A stretch of DNA of 64,000 bases. Source: Siniperca chuatsi. Taxonomy: Eukaryota > Chordata > Actinopteri > Centrarchiformes > Sinipercidae. The notes below the pieces were generated by a model. The model was not told the origin of the DNA. It did not search any database and saw nothing but the letters and a program-made list of their open reading frames with translations. Shown here in pieces: positions 1 to 30,974 of this stretch. Numbering within the stretch: position 1 is the stretch's first letter; every line of letters begins with the position of its first letter. Both the position numbers and the translations under genes were made by a program. Location: positions 648,001 through 712,000 of the forward strand of contig NC_058051.1 in the NCBI RefSeq assembly GCF_020085105.1, given 5' to 3'.

Positions 1-2157
1 CTGCTGGTGGCGCTAGATAAAAGTCCGAGGATCAGCAGAGTCCTTAGGATTCGTCCTCTGGGGACCATGAACATCTGTCCAACACTTCATAAACACGTTT
101 TTGGTGATCTGTTTACAACTAATGAGCGTGAGCGTTGTTTACTCGGGAGAGTTAACGGGGTGAACGATGATCTCAAGAAATCATTAACACAGAGCGAGAC
201 CACGAGCCAGCAGCCAGACGTCCCTCCGCCGAGTCAAACTGCACTTTGTGAAGGACAGAAACAGACGAAATGAACGTAACCCTAACCCTCTGTGTGAAGT
301 GTGAACTTGCACAACACTGTTCATATCAACACTCTTTCCAGTCAGCATGCGGCTCCCTCAGCGTTACTCTTCCTCGTGCAATATTTCATCAGCCAAACGA
401 CATTGGCAGTGTCGGCTGTTCCCCAGTGACTCACAGTAAAAACAAGTATTTGTTTTCTTCATTCAAAGGTCAGTGCTGCAGCACTGTTGCTCAACGTCCC
501 ATCAGAGAGAGGAATGATAACAGGCTGACAGGCTTCAATAGGCCTCGTCATGTCTGCATGTATACTGTGGTGGACTTACAGCAGGGCCATAACACGACGG
601 TGGAGCTAAGCTCTGCTGCCTGCTCCGTCAGCCTGCTCCGTCAGGTCACAGCACGCTGACTGCAGGCAGCTTACTGCCACGTGACTTCTCGCAGACACTG
701 GACTTGTTGAAGCAGGAAAAGCACAGGCGTTAGCTAAAACACTGACAATGGCTCCTTTTCATCCAAGTGTCCCAGTAAGCCTCCAACAGCTAAATGGAAT
801 TCAGCCCTCATTATTTCCACCTGTGCTTTATCCTCCGTCACACTGTGCAGTGGGACTAAGGCCTGTTGTCGTTGGGACACTTCACATTTTGTGACAACCC
901 GTCGAGCAGACTGTGAGATATGATGTGGACCAACCGATCAGCTGACCAGTGGTGCAGTGGACCCAAGAGGCAGCACTGAGGCCAACACCTGAACACCTGG
1001 GCTGTAAAAACACCTGCAGTGAACTGCTGGGAGGGAAAAGAGAAGCTGAAGCACACTGCTGTGAGCTGTGAGCGCCCTCTAGTGTCCTGTCTGCAGGCAG
1101 TCAGGGCGCGTCAGCATGCCGCCCTTTGTTTTGGCTTTGTAAACCTGATTTAATGTATCACCTCTGAAACATAAGTATTACTGGGCATCTCATTTTAAAG
1201 TATCGCGGTCTGAACTCGGCCGGTGTAACCATGGTAACGTGTGGACAGGACCACAGAGGCCACTGTTAAAAAGTCAGAATATTATGAGGATGAAGCTGTA
1301 TTTTCTAGAAAAAGAGTCAATATTATGACTAATATGAAATTATAATTCCATTCTGATAACATTACAACTTTTTCCACATAAAACTGTGATTTTACGGCTT
1401 TATTCTTGTTATATTATGAGTTTTCTTTCAAACTTCTAAATACTTCAGTTAGGGAGAAACATCTGAACCTTCAAGAATAAAGTATGTTGTGTTGTTACTG
1501 TAGAATAACGGCATTTAAAAACACATTATGACTAATATTGCGTGACTGTATAATCATAATACAAATATCATGACATCATGACTTTTTTATTGAAATAATG
1601 ACGTCATTCTCATGACTTTTTTGTCTCAAAACAGTTCAGCTTTATTTCCTAAGATTTCTTTGCTGCTAATACTCGCTCGATCATTAACTCTGGCCTGAGC
1701 TTTAACCGATCACCAGACTGCTGCCAATCATCGCAGGCTCGTCACAGGAAGTGGGTTGTCATCATCAGCTATCGTTAACATTTATTAGACAAGTTCCACT
1801 GATATCCTTTCATTTCTAAAACACAGTACAGATTATCTGCCGGACACATCGAGTTCATAAAGTACAAGTCACAGCACAGTTCATCCATTCCTCCGCTTTG
1901 TACATGTCATTTCCTGTTTAAATGTTTAAATCTTCCTATGGATTCAAATATATTTATGACCTGTGTGAAGAAACTGTTTCATTCAAGCAGCAAACCTCAG
2001 AAAAATAAAACATACACAAAAGTATTTCAATATAAATGTTTAAATATTAAAGATTGTGCCTTCTGTAAATATGCATTTGTATGAATGGGCTGTTAAATAT
2101 AGGAATACAGTAAATATAGAACTGTGAATATAGTATGTAAATGACTTCAGTAGGTTC

Positions 2158-2161
<4 letters not shown>
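1..2161. other. Non-coding flank with no recognised gene
   Basis: Small open frames occur on both strands (for example plus 7-659 and minus 856-1056), but none resembles a known protein or carries convincing splice structure. Positions about 1250-1640 are AT-rich with repeated short words around 'attatgac', which looks like decayed interspersed repeat. The region lies downstream of the slc2a1-like gene, so part of it could be 3' UTR or intergenic spacer. I see no RNA gene. Confidence 0.5.

Positions 2162-2208
<47 letters not shown>
2162..2208. repeat. (TA)n microsatellite
   Basis: An uninterrupted TA dinucleotide run of about 47 bp in the intergenic flank. Confidence 0.97.
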
Positions 2209-2212
<4 letters not shown>

Positions 2213-2469
2213 TACATTATGACTCTCTATGATCTGTGGATCCAGTTATTATGAAGCACATTTATGCCAGAAAAATACAGAAATTGGTGGAAAATAGTAA
2301 TAAAATAAAAACTGACAACAACAGAAGAGGACAGTTCACACACACAGTCGTGTTTCCATCTCTTCAGAGGACATTACATTGACTTACATTCATTTATCGG
2401 GCCCCAACACATCACTAATCAAATACTGCCATCTGCTGGTAACCTGTCACAACACATCAAGCCTGTTGC

Positions 2470-3222
2470 AGGAAACCTCGGTGTCCTGTTTGACAGCAGT
2501 TTATGTTTTGAGCAACATATCACTGAGCTCGTCCAATCAGGTTTCACCTCAGAAACAAAAATCAGATCCATTTTAAATCTTAGTGATGCAGAAACTGTTG
2601 TTCATGCTTTTATCTCCTCACGCCTCGATTACTGTAACAGCCTGTTCACTCGTCTTAATCTAAAAACTCTGACAGACTGCAGACTGTACAGGACTCAGCT
2701 GCTCGGCTGTAAACCAGGACCCAGAGGTGCGACCACGTCACACCTGGTTCAGCCTCTTTACATCGGCTCCCTGTTGGTTTCAGGACTGATTTTAAGATCT
2801 TGTTGATTACTTTTAAGGCTCTTCATGGCTCCAGACTGTATTTTAGACCTTGTAGTCCCTTATGAACCTTCACGTAGTCTGAGATCTTCGGGCAGGGGTC
2901 TCCTGTCTGTTCCTGAGTCCAGGATGGAAACTAAGGGGGACAGAGCTTTTGCCATCAGGGCCCCGAGGCTCTGGAACAACCTGCCCGAAGACATCAGGCT
3001 GTCTGAGTCAGAGTCTTCGTTTAAGTCTCGTCTCAAAACACATTTTTATCTGAAAGCAGATCCTGATTTTACCTGAACTGTTTATTTTATTGTTTGTGTG
3101 TTTTATTTCTTTATATTTCGTCATTCACTGTGGTATTTTATTTCTCTTGCTGTGAAGCACTTTGTACTTTGTTTTGATAAGTGCTCTATAAATAAAGTTT
3201 TATTATTATTATTATTATTTCC
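2470..3222 (+). mobile_element. Decayed L2-type LINE, 3' end (reverse transcriptase C-terminus)
   Basis: Plus-strand translation in shifting frames gives the signature C-terminal region of teleost L2/Maui-like LINE reverse transcriptases: a 'FISSRLDYCN' segment near 2610-2640, then 'RLWNNLPEDIR' and 'FKSRLKTHFY' in the open frame 2825-3076. The 3' end finishes with a 'gtgctctataaataaag' motif followed by a short (ATT)n tail at about 3200-3220, typical of L2-group LINE tails. Frames are broken upstream of 2825, so this is a 5'-truncated dead copy. Confidence 0.85.
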
Positions 3223-3224
3223 TG

Positions 3225-3337
3225 GAGACTAACCCTAAACCTTAAGTCTTCACCCTAAAATGTAATATTGTACATTATGGGGACTTGCGTTTTGTCCCCA
3301 AAAGGAAGGCGAGTCCCCACAACGTGAGTAATACACG

Positions 3338-3338
<1 letters not shown>
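3225..3338. repeat. Interspersed GTCCCC-type fish repeat next to a microsatellite
   Basis: The stretch contains a 'ggggacttgcgttttgtcccc' style hairpin and a second 'gtccccacaa' word, preceded by 'ctaaccctaaacct'. From memory this word set recurs in many fish sequences beside CA repeats. I cannot assign it to a named family. Confidence 0.45.

Positions 3339-3389
<51 letters not shown>
3339..3389. repeat. (CA)n microsatellite
   Basis: A pure CA dinucleotide run of about 50 bp, directly following the GTCCCC-type repeat. Confidence 0.97.
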
Positions 3390-3390
<1 letters not shown>

Positions 3391-4003
3391 CCTCAAATTT
3401 TACCTTTAGCAGTTAAATTCATGATAGTAAAAAGGTTTCAGTCTGAACAAACTTATCTCACAACCAGAATGTCACATTGGACTTTGTATCGCAGCGTGTT
3501 TCAGTTTGGAGGAACCAAGTTAGAAGTTCCAAATGTGGTGCAAATTTTAACCAAATTTCCAGAAAAATGGCCAAAGAAAAAGTGAATGAATGTATTGAAT
3601 GCAATGAGCTCATTGGCTGATGGAGGTAAACAGCTGGTGGAGCTAATTCTCCGTCACTAAAGGAGCTCCAGTGGACGCTCAGACGATGGAAACGTGACGC
3701 TTCTGTCGGCTTCACGTGAGGAAGGCTCCAGCCTCCTCGTCGCTCCACACAGCTGATGCTCTCAGCTCTTCGCTTTATAATGTTGCTACATGATGCGACT
3801 CCAGACGTGTACAGTCTGGACCCAGCGGGCTTTTTCTGCGCCGGCCTCTCACGCAGGAAGTCAGGAGGACCGGCCGAGCCCATCGGTCCTGTGTGAAGAC
3901 TAGACCTCTTGTGTAATACTGACCCTAACATTAGTTCTACGCGTGCCCCCCAAGTGTAACAGGTGACTTTGCAGCAGGTGAGTGCGTGCACGGAGGGCGG
4001 CCT

Positions 4004-13278
<9,275 letters not shown>

Positions 13279-13473
13279 CACTCACAAACTCCAGACTTCA
13301 CTTCCACACTCCTTATCGATCCGTCAGGTCAGCGCCGTCTACCTTCTGCAGAGACGAGTCATGCTGCAGCCTCCTCAGTGTAAACAGCTCTCCCTCCATT
13401 CACCTGCTGCGCTAAGCTGCTTAATGACGTCGGCACTAAGTGGAGCTTAATGAGCAGGAGAATCGCTGCGCTG

Positions 13474-13478
13474 ATTGG
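13474..13478 (-). promoter_or_regulatory. CCAAT box upstream of slc2a1-like
   Basis: 'attgg' on plus reads CCAAT on the coding strand, in a 'ggccaatcag' context about 200 bp upstream of the ATG at 13278. No clear TATA box is seen. Assigning it to this promoter is inference. Confidence 0.35.
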
Positions 13479-13924
13479 CCGAGAGGAAAACACAGCAAGG
13501 CCAGCACGTGGATCATCAGAGTGCCAGAACAGTGACTGATTAATAATCCTGGCTTCAGTATTAGATATGGATCAAATATTGATCAAAAATTAAACTAAAT
13601 ATTGCCTGAGACATGAGAAGACGATAAAAACGTTTTATTTTCCGGTTTTCCAACATACATCCACTAGCTACATAATGAAATAATAAATAAACATGTTAAA
13701 GAAAATGAATGAACTCTTTACATTACTTCTTTGTGTGCGTGTGGGTCCTGTTTAAATAAAATCAACATGTGGCAGTACGTTTTCCATGTGACTCCAGAAG
13801 TTAGAGGGCAAATGTGTGCTGTTGGGCCCCTGTTGACCCCCGCCCTCATACTGTTTGTACAGAGCACACAGCAGACTGTACAGCACAGGCAGCTTCATGA
13901 GCAGCTGCCTGTTTCCGCCTGCAG

Positions 13925-14035
13925 AGTTCAGCCGCGTTACGTCTGGAAACAGCTGAACCAGGGCGATGAGAGCCGAGGGACTGAACCAAAACAAGGAGCT
14001 GAAAGAGGCTAAAGCGCTCCGTGGAGCTGAGGGGA
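13925..14035 (+). repeat. Interspersed repeat family A, copy 1
   Basis: About 110 bp that matches the reverse complement of 20013-20127 with few differences, including 'cgttacgtctggaaacagc' and 'ggctaaagcgctccgt'. The two copies are 6 kb apart and inverted. I cannot name the family. It contains a short open frame that I do not consider a gene. Confidence 0.75.
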
Positions 14036-14310
14036 ACTGCAGAGTGTGTGTTCGTCTCCACGAGGGAGCGATGTCACATTATTGTTCACCGTCCAGTGCG
14101 ATCCCTGAGGTGATGAATGTACATGTTCTCCAATCAAAAGGAGGAAGAACATGTTGCTGATCGGTCCATGAGCTGATGAACGCTCAGTCAGTCAGGGATT
14201 TGAACCTGTGTCATGTTAAACATTTGGCACATTTATTCACTGCAGAGCTATATTTACACACAGATGTGACCAGAGGCCCCTGACTCAACCAGAGGCACTA
14301 CACACTTATA

Positions 14311-14313
<3 letters not shown>

Positions 14314-14391
<78 letters not shown>

Positions 14392-14406
14392 GCGTGTGCG
14401 TGTGTG
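14314..14406. repeat. (GT)n microsatellite with GCGTGT tail
   Basis: A pure GT run changing to 'gtgtgcgtgtgcg' at the right edge, upstream of the slc2a1-like start. Confidence 0.97.
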
Positions 14407-14522
14407 GGAGTCCCTCGTGTTGGTCCAGGTGAGAGGCTGCTCACTCTCACTAATCCTCGGAGCACAGCGTCTATTTATACGTTCACTCGGGCGTTTCAGA
14501 TGCCGACAGGCTTGACATGTGA

Positions 14523-14634
14523 CCTCGTTAACACACTTGTGTTAACACACTTGTGTTAACACACTTGTGTTAACACACTTGTGTTAACACACTTGTGTTA
14601 ACACACTTGTGTTAACACACTTGTGTTAACGAGG
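14523..14634. repeat. Perfect 14-bp tandem array with palindromic ends
   Basis: Seven exact copies of 'gttaacacacttgt' begin at 14527, spaced 14 bp, and close with an eighth 'gttaac' at 14625. The block is bracketed by 'cctc' on the left and 'gagg' on the right, so the two borders are reverse complements. Each unit plus the next 'gttaac' is an imperfect palindrome (18 of 20 positions). Confidence 0.97.
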
Positions 14635-14727
14635 TAAACAAGGCGTCTTATGTGTCTTATAGTCATCCAGTAGTTGTGGATGAGTCTCAATACAACTTAA
14701 TAGTCATATTGCGTATTTGCATGTGAA

Positions 14728-14729
<2 letters not shown>

Positions 14730-14779
<50 letters not shown>
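14730..14779. repeat. (GT)n microsatellite
   Basis: A pure GT run of about 50 bp in the slc2a1/slc38a5 intergenic region. Confidence 0.97.
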
Positions 14780-14781
<2 letters not shown>

Positions 14782-15035
14782 ATATGAGAAAGAAATGATG
14801 ATGAAGCACACTGGCAGCTGATGTTTACAGCAGCAGCCATAATGTTCACCATCTTAGCTTAGCGTGTTAGCGTGCTAACATTAGCTGGTTAGCAGTGAGC
14901 ACAGAGCGCAGCTGAGGCTGATGGGAGCGTCAGCAGCTCTGCAGGTGTTTGTGTCGGACGCGTCAACATGTCGACCTGATGGTGGCGCTAGAGGCGCTAT
15001 GAGTTTTTGAATTGGGGGGGGCACGCCTTCAGCAC

Positions 15036-15201
15036 CTGAGAAGACTGAAGACTGAAGGGGGCCGTCTCTGGGAGGCCGGTTTCTGACTGCCTTCAGAACC
15101 TCGTACAGCAGCGTCGTGATGACCTTAACTGGCTCGTGTGACGACGTGTCGAGCTCGGGGCTGTTAACTAGCCTGATGAGGTCGAGCTGAACGCTAGCCA
15201 T
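15036..15201 (-). other. Possible orphan first exon, unknown protein
   Basis: A minus-strand frame starting at ATG 15201 has a composition that looks coding. It begins M-A-S-V-Q-L-D-L-I-R-L-V and has an amphipathic stretch 'VITTLLYEVLKAVRN'. A possible splice donor, 'tctcag' followed by 'gtgctg', ends the exon at 15036; otherwise the frame runs to 14881. I do not recognise the protein, and I found no downstream minus-strand exon before the slc2a1-like gene begins. It may be a real 5' exon, a broken copy, or chance. Confidence 0.25.
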
Positions 15202-15453
15202 CACAATTTGGATGTAACATTAGGTGTTAACGTTATTTCCATGGAGTCGAACGTTAGCTCGCGTACTTGTCCTTCCAGATTCCACGTGAATAACGTTACT
15301 GACGTTGGAGCGCCGGGACGACTCCTTTAACGTTACTAACGTCACCATTTTGCCGACGATTCCGACGCAAGTTTAGCTCCTCAGCCAAAGTGCCAACTTT
15401 AGGCCACTATGGGCTGACAGTCTGCCAGCGACAGGCTGGTTTACAGACAGTGA

Positions 15454-15713
15454 ATATCCTGTTGGGTAGTTTAACCTGCAGCAATGCATCATGGTCTATA
15501 AGATCATCACGTGTTTGTAGCGTCGCCGTCCAGTGAGAACCACGTATCTCTGAAAAGTCTCCCTGAGCTCAGAGAAACAGCCTGTTTCCAGCTGATCCGA
15601 GGGGGGGTTAAAGAGTTTATTCAGCTTCAGGAGGAGGAGAGTTTCCTCAGCACGTGAAGGAAACTCTTCATCCTTCAGCTCGTCACTAACACCTGGAGAT
15701 ACGGGGTTTTCAC
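15454..15713 (-). repeat. Interspersed repeat family B, copy 1
   Basis: About 250 bp that matches the reverse complement of 58476-58727 along its whole length. Shared words include 'cctgcagcaatgcatcatgg', 'agctcagagaaacagcctg' and 'cctggagatacgggg'. No internal coding capacity is seen, so it is probably a SINE or MITE. The family is not identified. Confidence 0.8.
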
Positions 15714-17499
15714 TGGACAGGAAGGGGATGAAACACTGTGATTTCCCATTTCAGAGGCTTGTTTCAGCTGGAGCTTCCCCTCTTTCTTCTTTAGCCACGC
15801 TCGCTGCATGACTCTGCTGGGTGGGGGGCATGAATGGGGGACCAGGTTTTTCAGAACACCAGCTAAGATTAAATTAAAAAGATTAAAAATGATTGGACTG
15901 ATGTATTTCGAGCTGTTAGGGAGATATACATGATATACATATTGACCTTCCACAACACCCAGTTCCTGTTGGGAATGACGCCTGAAGGGACGGAAGGAAG
16001 GAGTCAAAACGATTTACCCCAAATTGTGTTTGCAGCGGCGGCTCCTCCGAGTTATGGATGCACATATGAAACCGCCCAGGGCTGGGGTCGTCTTGTCACG
16101 CAGTACCAAAGATTTTACAGTTGTTTTATCTTATTTCTGTGGTCTGTACTGTGCCAAAACGTTTAAATAAAAAGCAAGTCCCAAAGAAAAGGTCCGGATC
16201 GAGGGACCACCAGCAGACCCTGATCAGAGGACCTTAGAGACCTGCTGGTGATACGGGGCTGCAGCGGGCGCCTGACCCTGCGGAGCTGGATTCTGAATTT
16301 GACGGAGTCAGTGAAGAGAAATCCAGATCGGCGTCACATGGAGGACCTGGTCTGAAGCTCAGCAGCACCCCTGTGGACCGCTCGTGGACGATCCAGGGAC
16401 GTTGGTCTTGAGAAGAGGTAGACAAGTGTGCCGGGTCCGAAATGCAGCGACACGCGGTCCACGTCGCCCGCACGTCTCACACTGATACTGATGTAGATTT
16501 GTTCGCTATGTGGAAACTACATAAAACCAGCAAACCATCTGAGCTTAATTCAGCCATGTGTGACCTTTTAACGGACCACAGGAAGTCCTCATTAATCAAT
16601 TATTAATACAGTCCCAGTGAACTCTGATAGTTCTCCTAACAGGCTACAAATGTTCTGAAACGGGAAGCTAAAAGTCTTGAACGCAGCTCTCTGCTGCTTT
16701 TGCAGCTCCAGCCGCCTGACTCCCAATCACACCACCGACTTCCCGTCCCCCTCCACATATGGAAGTCTGTCATCCGAACTACGTCACTTTCTATATAATA
16801 GGTGTTGGAGAAATGTTTATGTGTTTTTTGGAGAAGTCAGGATATCTCTGCTTCTCTGATTCTCTTCAAATCTGTCTCTTGTGAGTCCCCCAACTTCATG
16901 GGAAAGACAATCGCAGCAAAAAGACTTCTGAATGTTTCGTAAATCACACAGTGATGGTGATTTAATGTCTTGAGGAACATTGTCAGAGCAGCCAAACCTC
17001 CACACACACACACTTAATGGAGCGAATCAGCACACACTCTCAGCTGAAACTGCGTTCCCGTGTGGAAACAATACACCAAAATAACCATGGGAATGTGCGT
17101 ATCCTGGACCATGAGTCGTTTCAACGGGCTCCGCTCAGCTGCAGGTCAGCTCGGACACTTCTGGGGAAGGCTGGTTTATATATTTACCTTTGTGTAGAAC
17201 GTTTCCACATTGATCTAATGCAGCTTGCTTTTTCCAGTTTGCCTCTGAAGCAGAGAGACCAGCAGCCAGGCTCTTATGCAACCCTGCGCTGATCACTTCA
17301 GCACATTTCCACTGTTACCACAGCTCAGAGGCAGGGAGTGGGGAGCGAGTTGAAACATGGAAACACTTCAGTGTGCAGCCCGGTGAATCCCCCACAGAAC
17401 AACCCATCGCCAGAGCCCCGGCAGAAAGTCACACTCAACTCGGTGTCTGTCTGTTTTTTTCTTTTGGAAAGGAAGAGGAGTGCCTCCACATGTGACATC

Positions 17500-17734
17500 A
17501 CAAGAAACCTGAAACCGTCATTTTCAGCTGCCTCCCTCCCTCCCTCACTGCCTGCTCCCACATTTGCTGCCCTCTCCCCAACCTCTCCCCGAGACGCTCC
17601 GCGCTTCTCCGCTGGGCTCCAAAAGCAGGCCAGTGCGACCATCCTGCTGCCCAGACTGCACCTCTGATCCCGGCCTTCACCACACAGGTTCCCCCTCTGC
17701 TGCAGGGAGGCCGCCGGGCCTGCTGCTGCTGCAG
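17500..17734 (+). other. Candidate 5' UTR exon of slc38a5
   Basis: A GC-rich, pyrimidine-rich segment ends at 17734 with 'ctgctgctgcag' followed by 'gtaagtcg', an excellent splice donor in the slc38a5 orientation and 3.8 kb before the first coding exon. Several SNAT genes have non-coding first exons, so this is plausible, but neither a transcription start nor the exon's 5' edge can be seen. Confidence 0.3.
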
Positions 17735-20012
17735 GTAAGTCGCTGCGTTCTTCTGGCTGAGCTGCCACGTGGTTCGGCTGACTGAGGGGGTCTGCTGAAG
17801 AGTGAGGAACCATGGGAGAATGGGTCCTCATTAAACCAGCTGTGTGTACAGGCTGTGCAGCTGTTCCAGATGTGACCCAACACTTTAAACACTCCTTGGT
17901 CGCCCTTTTATTTTCTTTACTTTAAACTTACTTAAAGTAAAGTAATTAAAAAGGAGCCTGAGCGTGAGTCTTCGCTTTCTAATCTATTAACTATTTGAGT
18001 GTTGTTACTAATTACTGCTTGATGTTTTGTTAACAAAGCCTGCAGTGTTAAGTTGAGTTTTTGTGCGACAGCGAGGTTAGGTGGTTTCTGTTGTGCATGA
18101 ATATGCGTTGTTCCCTGTTATGTTTACTCTTATTTTACTTTCTGACATTTGTCTTTATGAGAATCTACATTTAAAATGATAAATGGCGACTCTTGATGTA
18201 CAAATATGTTTCACAAATTTGTGGAGTAAGAAATAAGAGATTATGGGAAATGCTTTAAAGTACTCATTTACTCATAGACACAGATGTGTGTATGTTAACT
18301 ACTACACACGTGTGAAACTATCTAAACAACAACTAAACAAGCAGTTAACAGTCGTGCTGGTGTTGAGGTAACGTGCGGCTCAGCTGAAGCTCGTCGTACA
18401 TCTCAGATAGAAGTGAAAAAACATTCAAACGTGAATAAAGGTGCCAGTATTACATAAGCTGTATATCTCCACATTCCACGGTGGGGAACAGGGCAGGGCC
18501 TCACTCAGGCACACAGTGTACACTACATGTTTCCTCTGACCTCACTGTGTACACTGTCCCGCTCGGATGAAAACACCACCTGAGGCTTCTGGGAAATATG
18601 TTAAAGGCTTTTTCTTTCTGGACGCTTGTTCCAAAACTCTTCGGATAATGTCAAAAACGCATCAACGTCATCATCACGAATCATAAACGTGCGGGAATTT
18701 ACTCAAAGGAGAAGCACAACGTGAAGAGATGCTCATGTCGCAGACAGAAATATAAAAACACAAACTGTACTTTTGATTGTTGGTAGGTGTGTGTGAACTT
18801 TGGACGGCAGGCGAGCTGTTTCTGTTTGCCTTCAACTGGTTCCTCTGCTTACTCAGCCTATTTAGCGTCTCTGCAGTGGAGTGGAATCGTGTCAGTTTGG
18901 TGTTTTACCGCTTTCCTTGCGGGCTAGATAGAAAAAGTTAAAATTATTTTCACGCGCTGTTTGGCTTTTTGGTTTTTGTTGCATAATTAACGCTTGAACC
19001 CACTGAGAGTCTGTCGTAAATAGAAGTTTCTGTTTACATTTGGAAATGCGTCTTTGGGCAAAAAGCATTGGCAAGAAACCCTTGAGCCTGATTGGTGCAC
19101 AGGATGGGTGGGTGCACCTGCATCACCATAAGGCAGACAGTGTCAGGTGAGCAGCTCGGACTCTTTTCTTCAGTTTTCACAGCTTCTCACCACTAAAGTA
19201 AGACCACTGCTGTGTGACACTGAGCGGACAGACAGAGCCTGATCCGGATCTGGACCCCCGAATTTCATCAGTTTACAATGAGTTCACGAAGCGATGCTTC
19301 GGAGCACACGCACCTCAGAGACTAGTACATAAAGGTACATGTGCTCTGATTGCTATGACGACGCCATAATAAATGTAGTTTCCTACATATTTAAAATATA
19401 TTTGTTTGATTTCTCTCTGGGAAACATGAATATATTTAGTAATGCCAGTGCATGACAGCATGAAAATGTAAAGCGTGTCTCTGCAGAGGGACAGTATTTA
19501 CAGATAGAGTCCATGTGACGACTACTGTACAGAACGTCAACGTCTGCGGAGCCAGTTCAGCCATGTTTGAGCGGGGAGGTCATTCTCAGCCGTTATCACT
19601 CTGACGGCCATTACTGAGGCCGCCGGGGAGGAGCCGTCCAGCTGGCTTCACTCCAACTCTTATCTGTAGAGCCACGTTGCCTTTCACTGGGGTTTGGGAA
19701 ATACTGTGGACCACCACAAAACGTATTAAAATTAAATACAAATTAAATAAAGACTTTGGTTAGCCAGTTGTTTTATTCAGCTATTCAGCTGGTTTTTTTT
19801 ATAACTTTTGTAAAACAGTTGAAAGCTAAAAAAGATACCAAATTTAAAAAGTGCAGTTTCCACACTGGATTCAGATTTGATAAAACGCTGTCAAACACAG
19901 GGCCAGATTCCCCTGCTTGGAGGCCCGGGGCAAAAATAACCAGTGGCCACGCTGACATCCCACCACAATATACACTAACATAAGACAGCTATAGATAACA
20001 CTGTTAGCTGCG

Positions 20013-20305
20013 GCTCTACGGAGCGCTTTAGCCTCTTTCAGCTCGTTGTTTTGGTTCAGTCCCCCGGCTCTCATCGCCCTGGTTCAGCTGTTTCCAGACG
20101 TAACGCCGCTGAACTCGAGCTGCTCGGCAGCAAACAGCAGTCAGAGAGCAGCTGCTGGACATAGCGGAGCATCTAGCAGCTAAAGAGCCAGATGTTTCCC
20201 TCAACAGCTGCTGGAGACCAAACACAGAGCTGACGGAGAGAAGACCGGACTGACGTCCATCAGGAGACACAGACACGCCTCCAAAATGCTAATGCTAACG
20301 TTGCT
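20013..20305 (-). repeat. Interspersed repeat family A, copy 2
   Basis: 20013-20127 is the inverted partner of 13925-14035. The adjoining 20155-20305 shares 'gctggagaccaaacacag' and 'atgctaacgttg'-like words with 26600-26720, so the family is longer than copy 1 shows and has a third partial copy in slc38a5 intron 8. Confidence 0.65.
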
Positions 20306-21510
20306 CTAAGTTTAAATAAGGAAGATATTTAAATTACAAATGGCTGTTCTACAAGACGGGGCCTCGGGGTCAGGTAATAAGACAGGACCTGTTTGGTTGC
20401 TTGTGTCAGTAATCATTTCAGGTGATGTTGTAGTCGAGTGCTTCACACTAACGCACAAACGTATTTGCTGTTAACCCTTAAATGCATGGATGTTTTACGG
20501 TTGAGCGTAGATGGACAGATGTGGCATCTCCAGCGTTGAGTTCCTCAGCTGAAGTTCTGTTTCTGGACAAACCAAAGACTTTCGGAGCATCCGCCAGCTT
20601 TTGGAAGCCGTGGCACCGTTTTCCGTTTCTCCAGCCAACAGCTGAGGCCCGAGGCTTTCCAGGAAAGTGCGACGCCTGTGAGATCTCCTGTGAGATCGCG
20701 TGTTTAGAGCAGCGAGGTCGAGGCAGTGGAGGTAGGAGGTTTCCTCATCAGCCTGAACGCCTCTTGGGAAGCTACTTGGACGGCGTGTTGACCGTTGTCC
20801 CATTCAGAGCTCATGGCTGTCTGAGCTAGCTTCATCATTCTCAGGCTCCAGTTCTGCTTTTAAATCCTCTGATTCACCACACCAACGAACATCAAAACAG
20901 TAAGAACAGTGCTTTTTATCATTTCTGACATTTTAACGCCAGAACATTGTTACAAACAGATAGTTTGAGGAACAGCAGAGAGTTTAACTGAATGAATTAG
21001 ACAGGGTGTAAAAACACAGTGAATTTGGATACCTCGTTCCAAGATGGCGCCCCATTCAGTCCTGTGAACGTTGCTCACTGGGTACGTACGCTGAAAGCGC
21101 CTCTGTGGGCTTCTTGTTTCGGGGCCTGTGGAGCATGCTCAGTAGAGTCCTTCTGCGGCCGAGCCTTACGAGAGCCATTAGAGACTTTCTCTGGCTGACT
21201 TCCTGTTGGCTCCATGAATGGCATAAAAAGATTTCATCACACGGCTCTCCACTGTCAGGATGTGATGTCTGCTTTAGACGAGCACTAAATAAATAAACTT
21301 TATTACTGTGATTATTTCACTGCGGACCAGCAACCAGCCTTACCGTGGTTATATATGACAACAGAAACGATGTGCAGATGTTGTACCAGAGGTGGTTTTA
21401 CGCTGTTTGTGTTCTGTTTCTTCTTTTTCAGATCTTTCAATACCTTTTCGTTCTTTCGAAAATTTCCATCATTCTGAAGAAACAAGTCATCCAATGTTCC
21501 CGTCTTAAGT

Positions 21511-30974
<9,464 letters not shown>

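Larger units (their letters stand above)
15720..21510. other. Intergenic region / upstream region of slc38a5
   Basis: This 5.8 kb separates the two divergent transporter genes. It holds repeat family A copy 2 and related repeats. A GC-richer segment at about 17500-17735 ends in a strong splice-donor-like 'ctgcag' followed by 'gtaagt' and could be a 5' UTR exon of slc38a5. No other protein-coding exon is convincing: open frames such as minus 17325-17831 lack recognisable domains. Confidence 0.4.

Noticed and set aside
3458-3991. 177-codon minus-strand frame downstream of the glucose transporter
   Set aside because: It lies just beyond the slc2a1-like stop codon, has no known domain and is probably 3' UTR sequence.
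17325-17831. 168-codon minus-strand frame and overlapping plus frames
   Set aside because: No recognisable domain. GC-rich composition explains the long frames on both strands; the segment is better read as a possible 5' UTR exon on plus.
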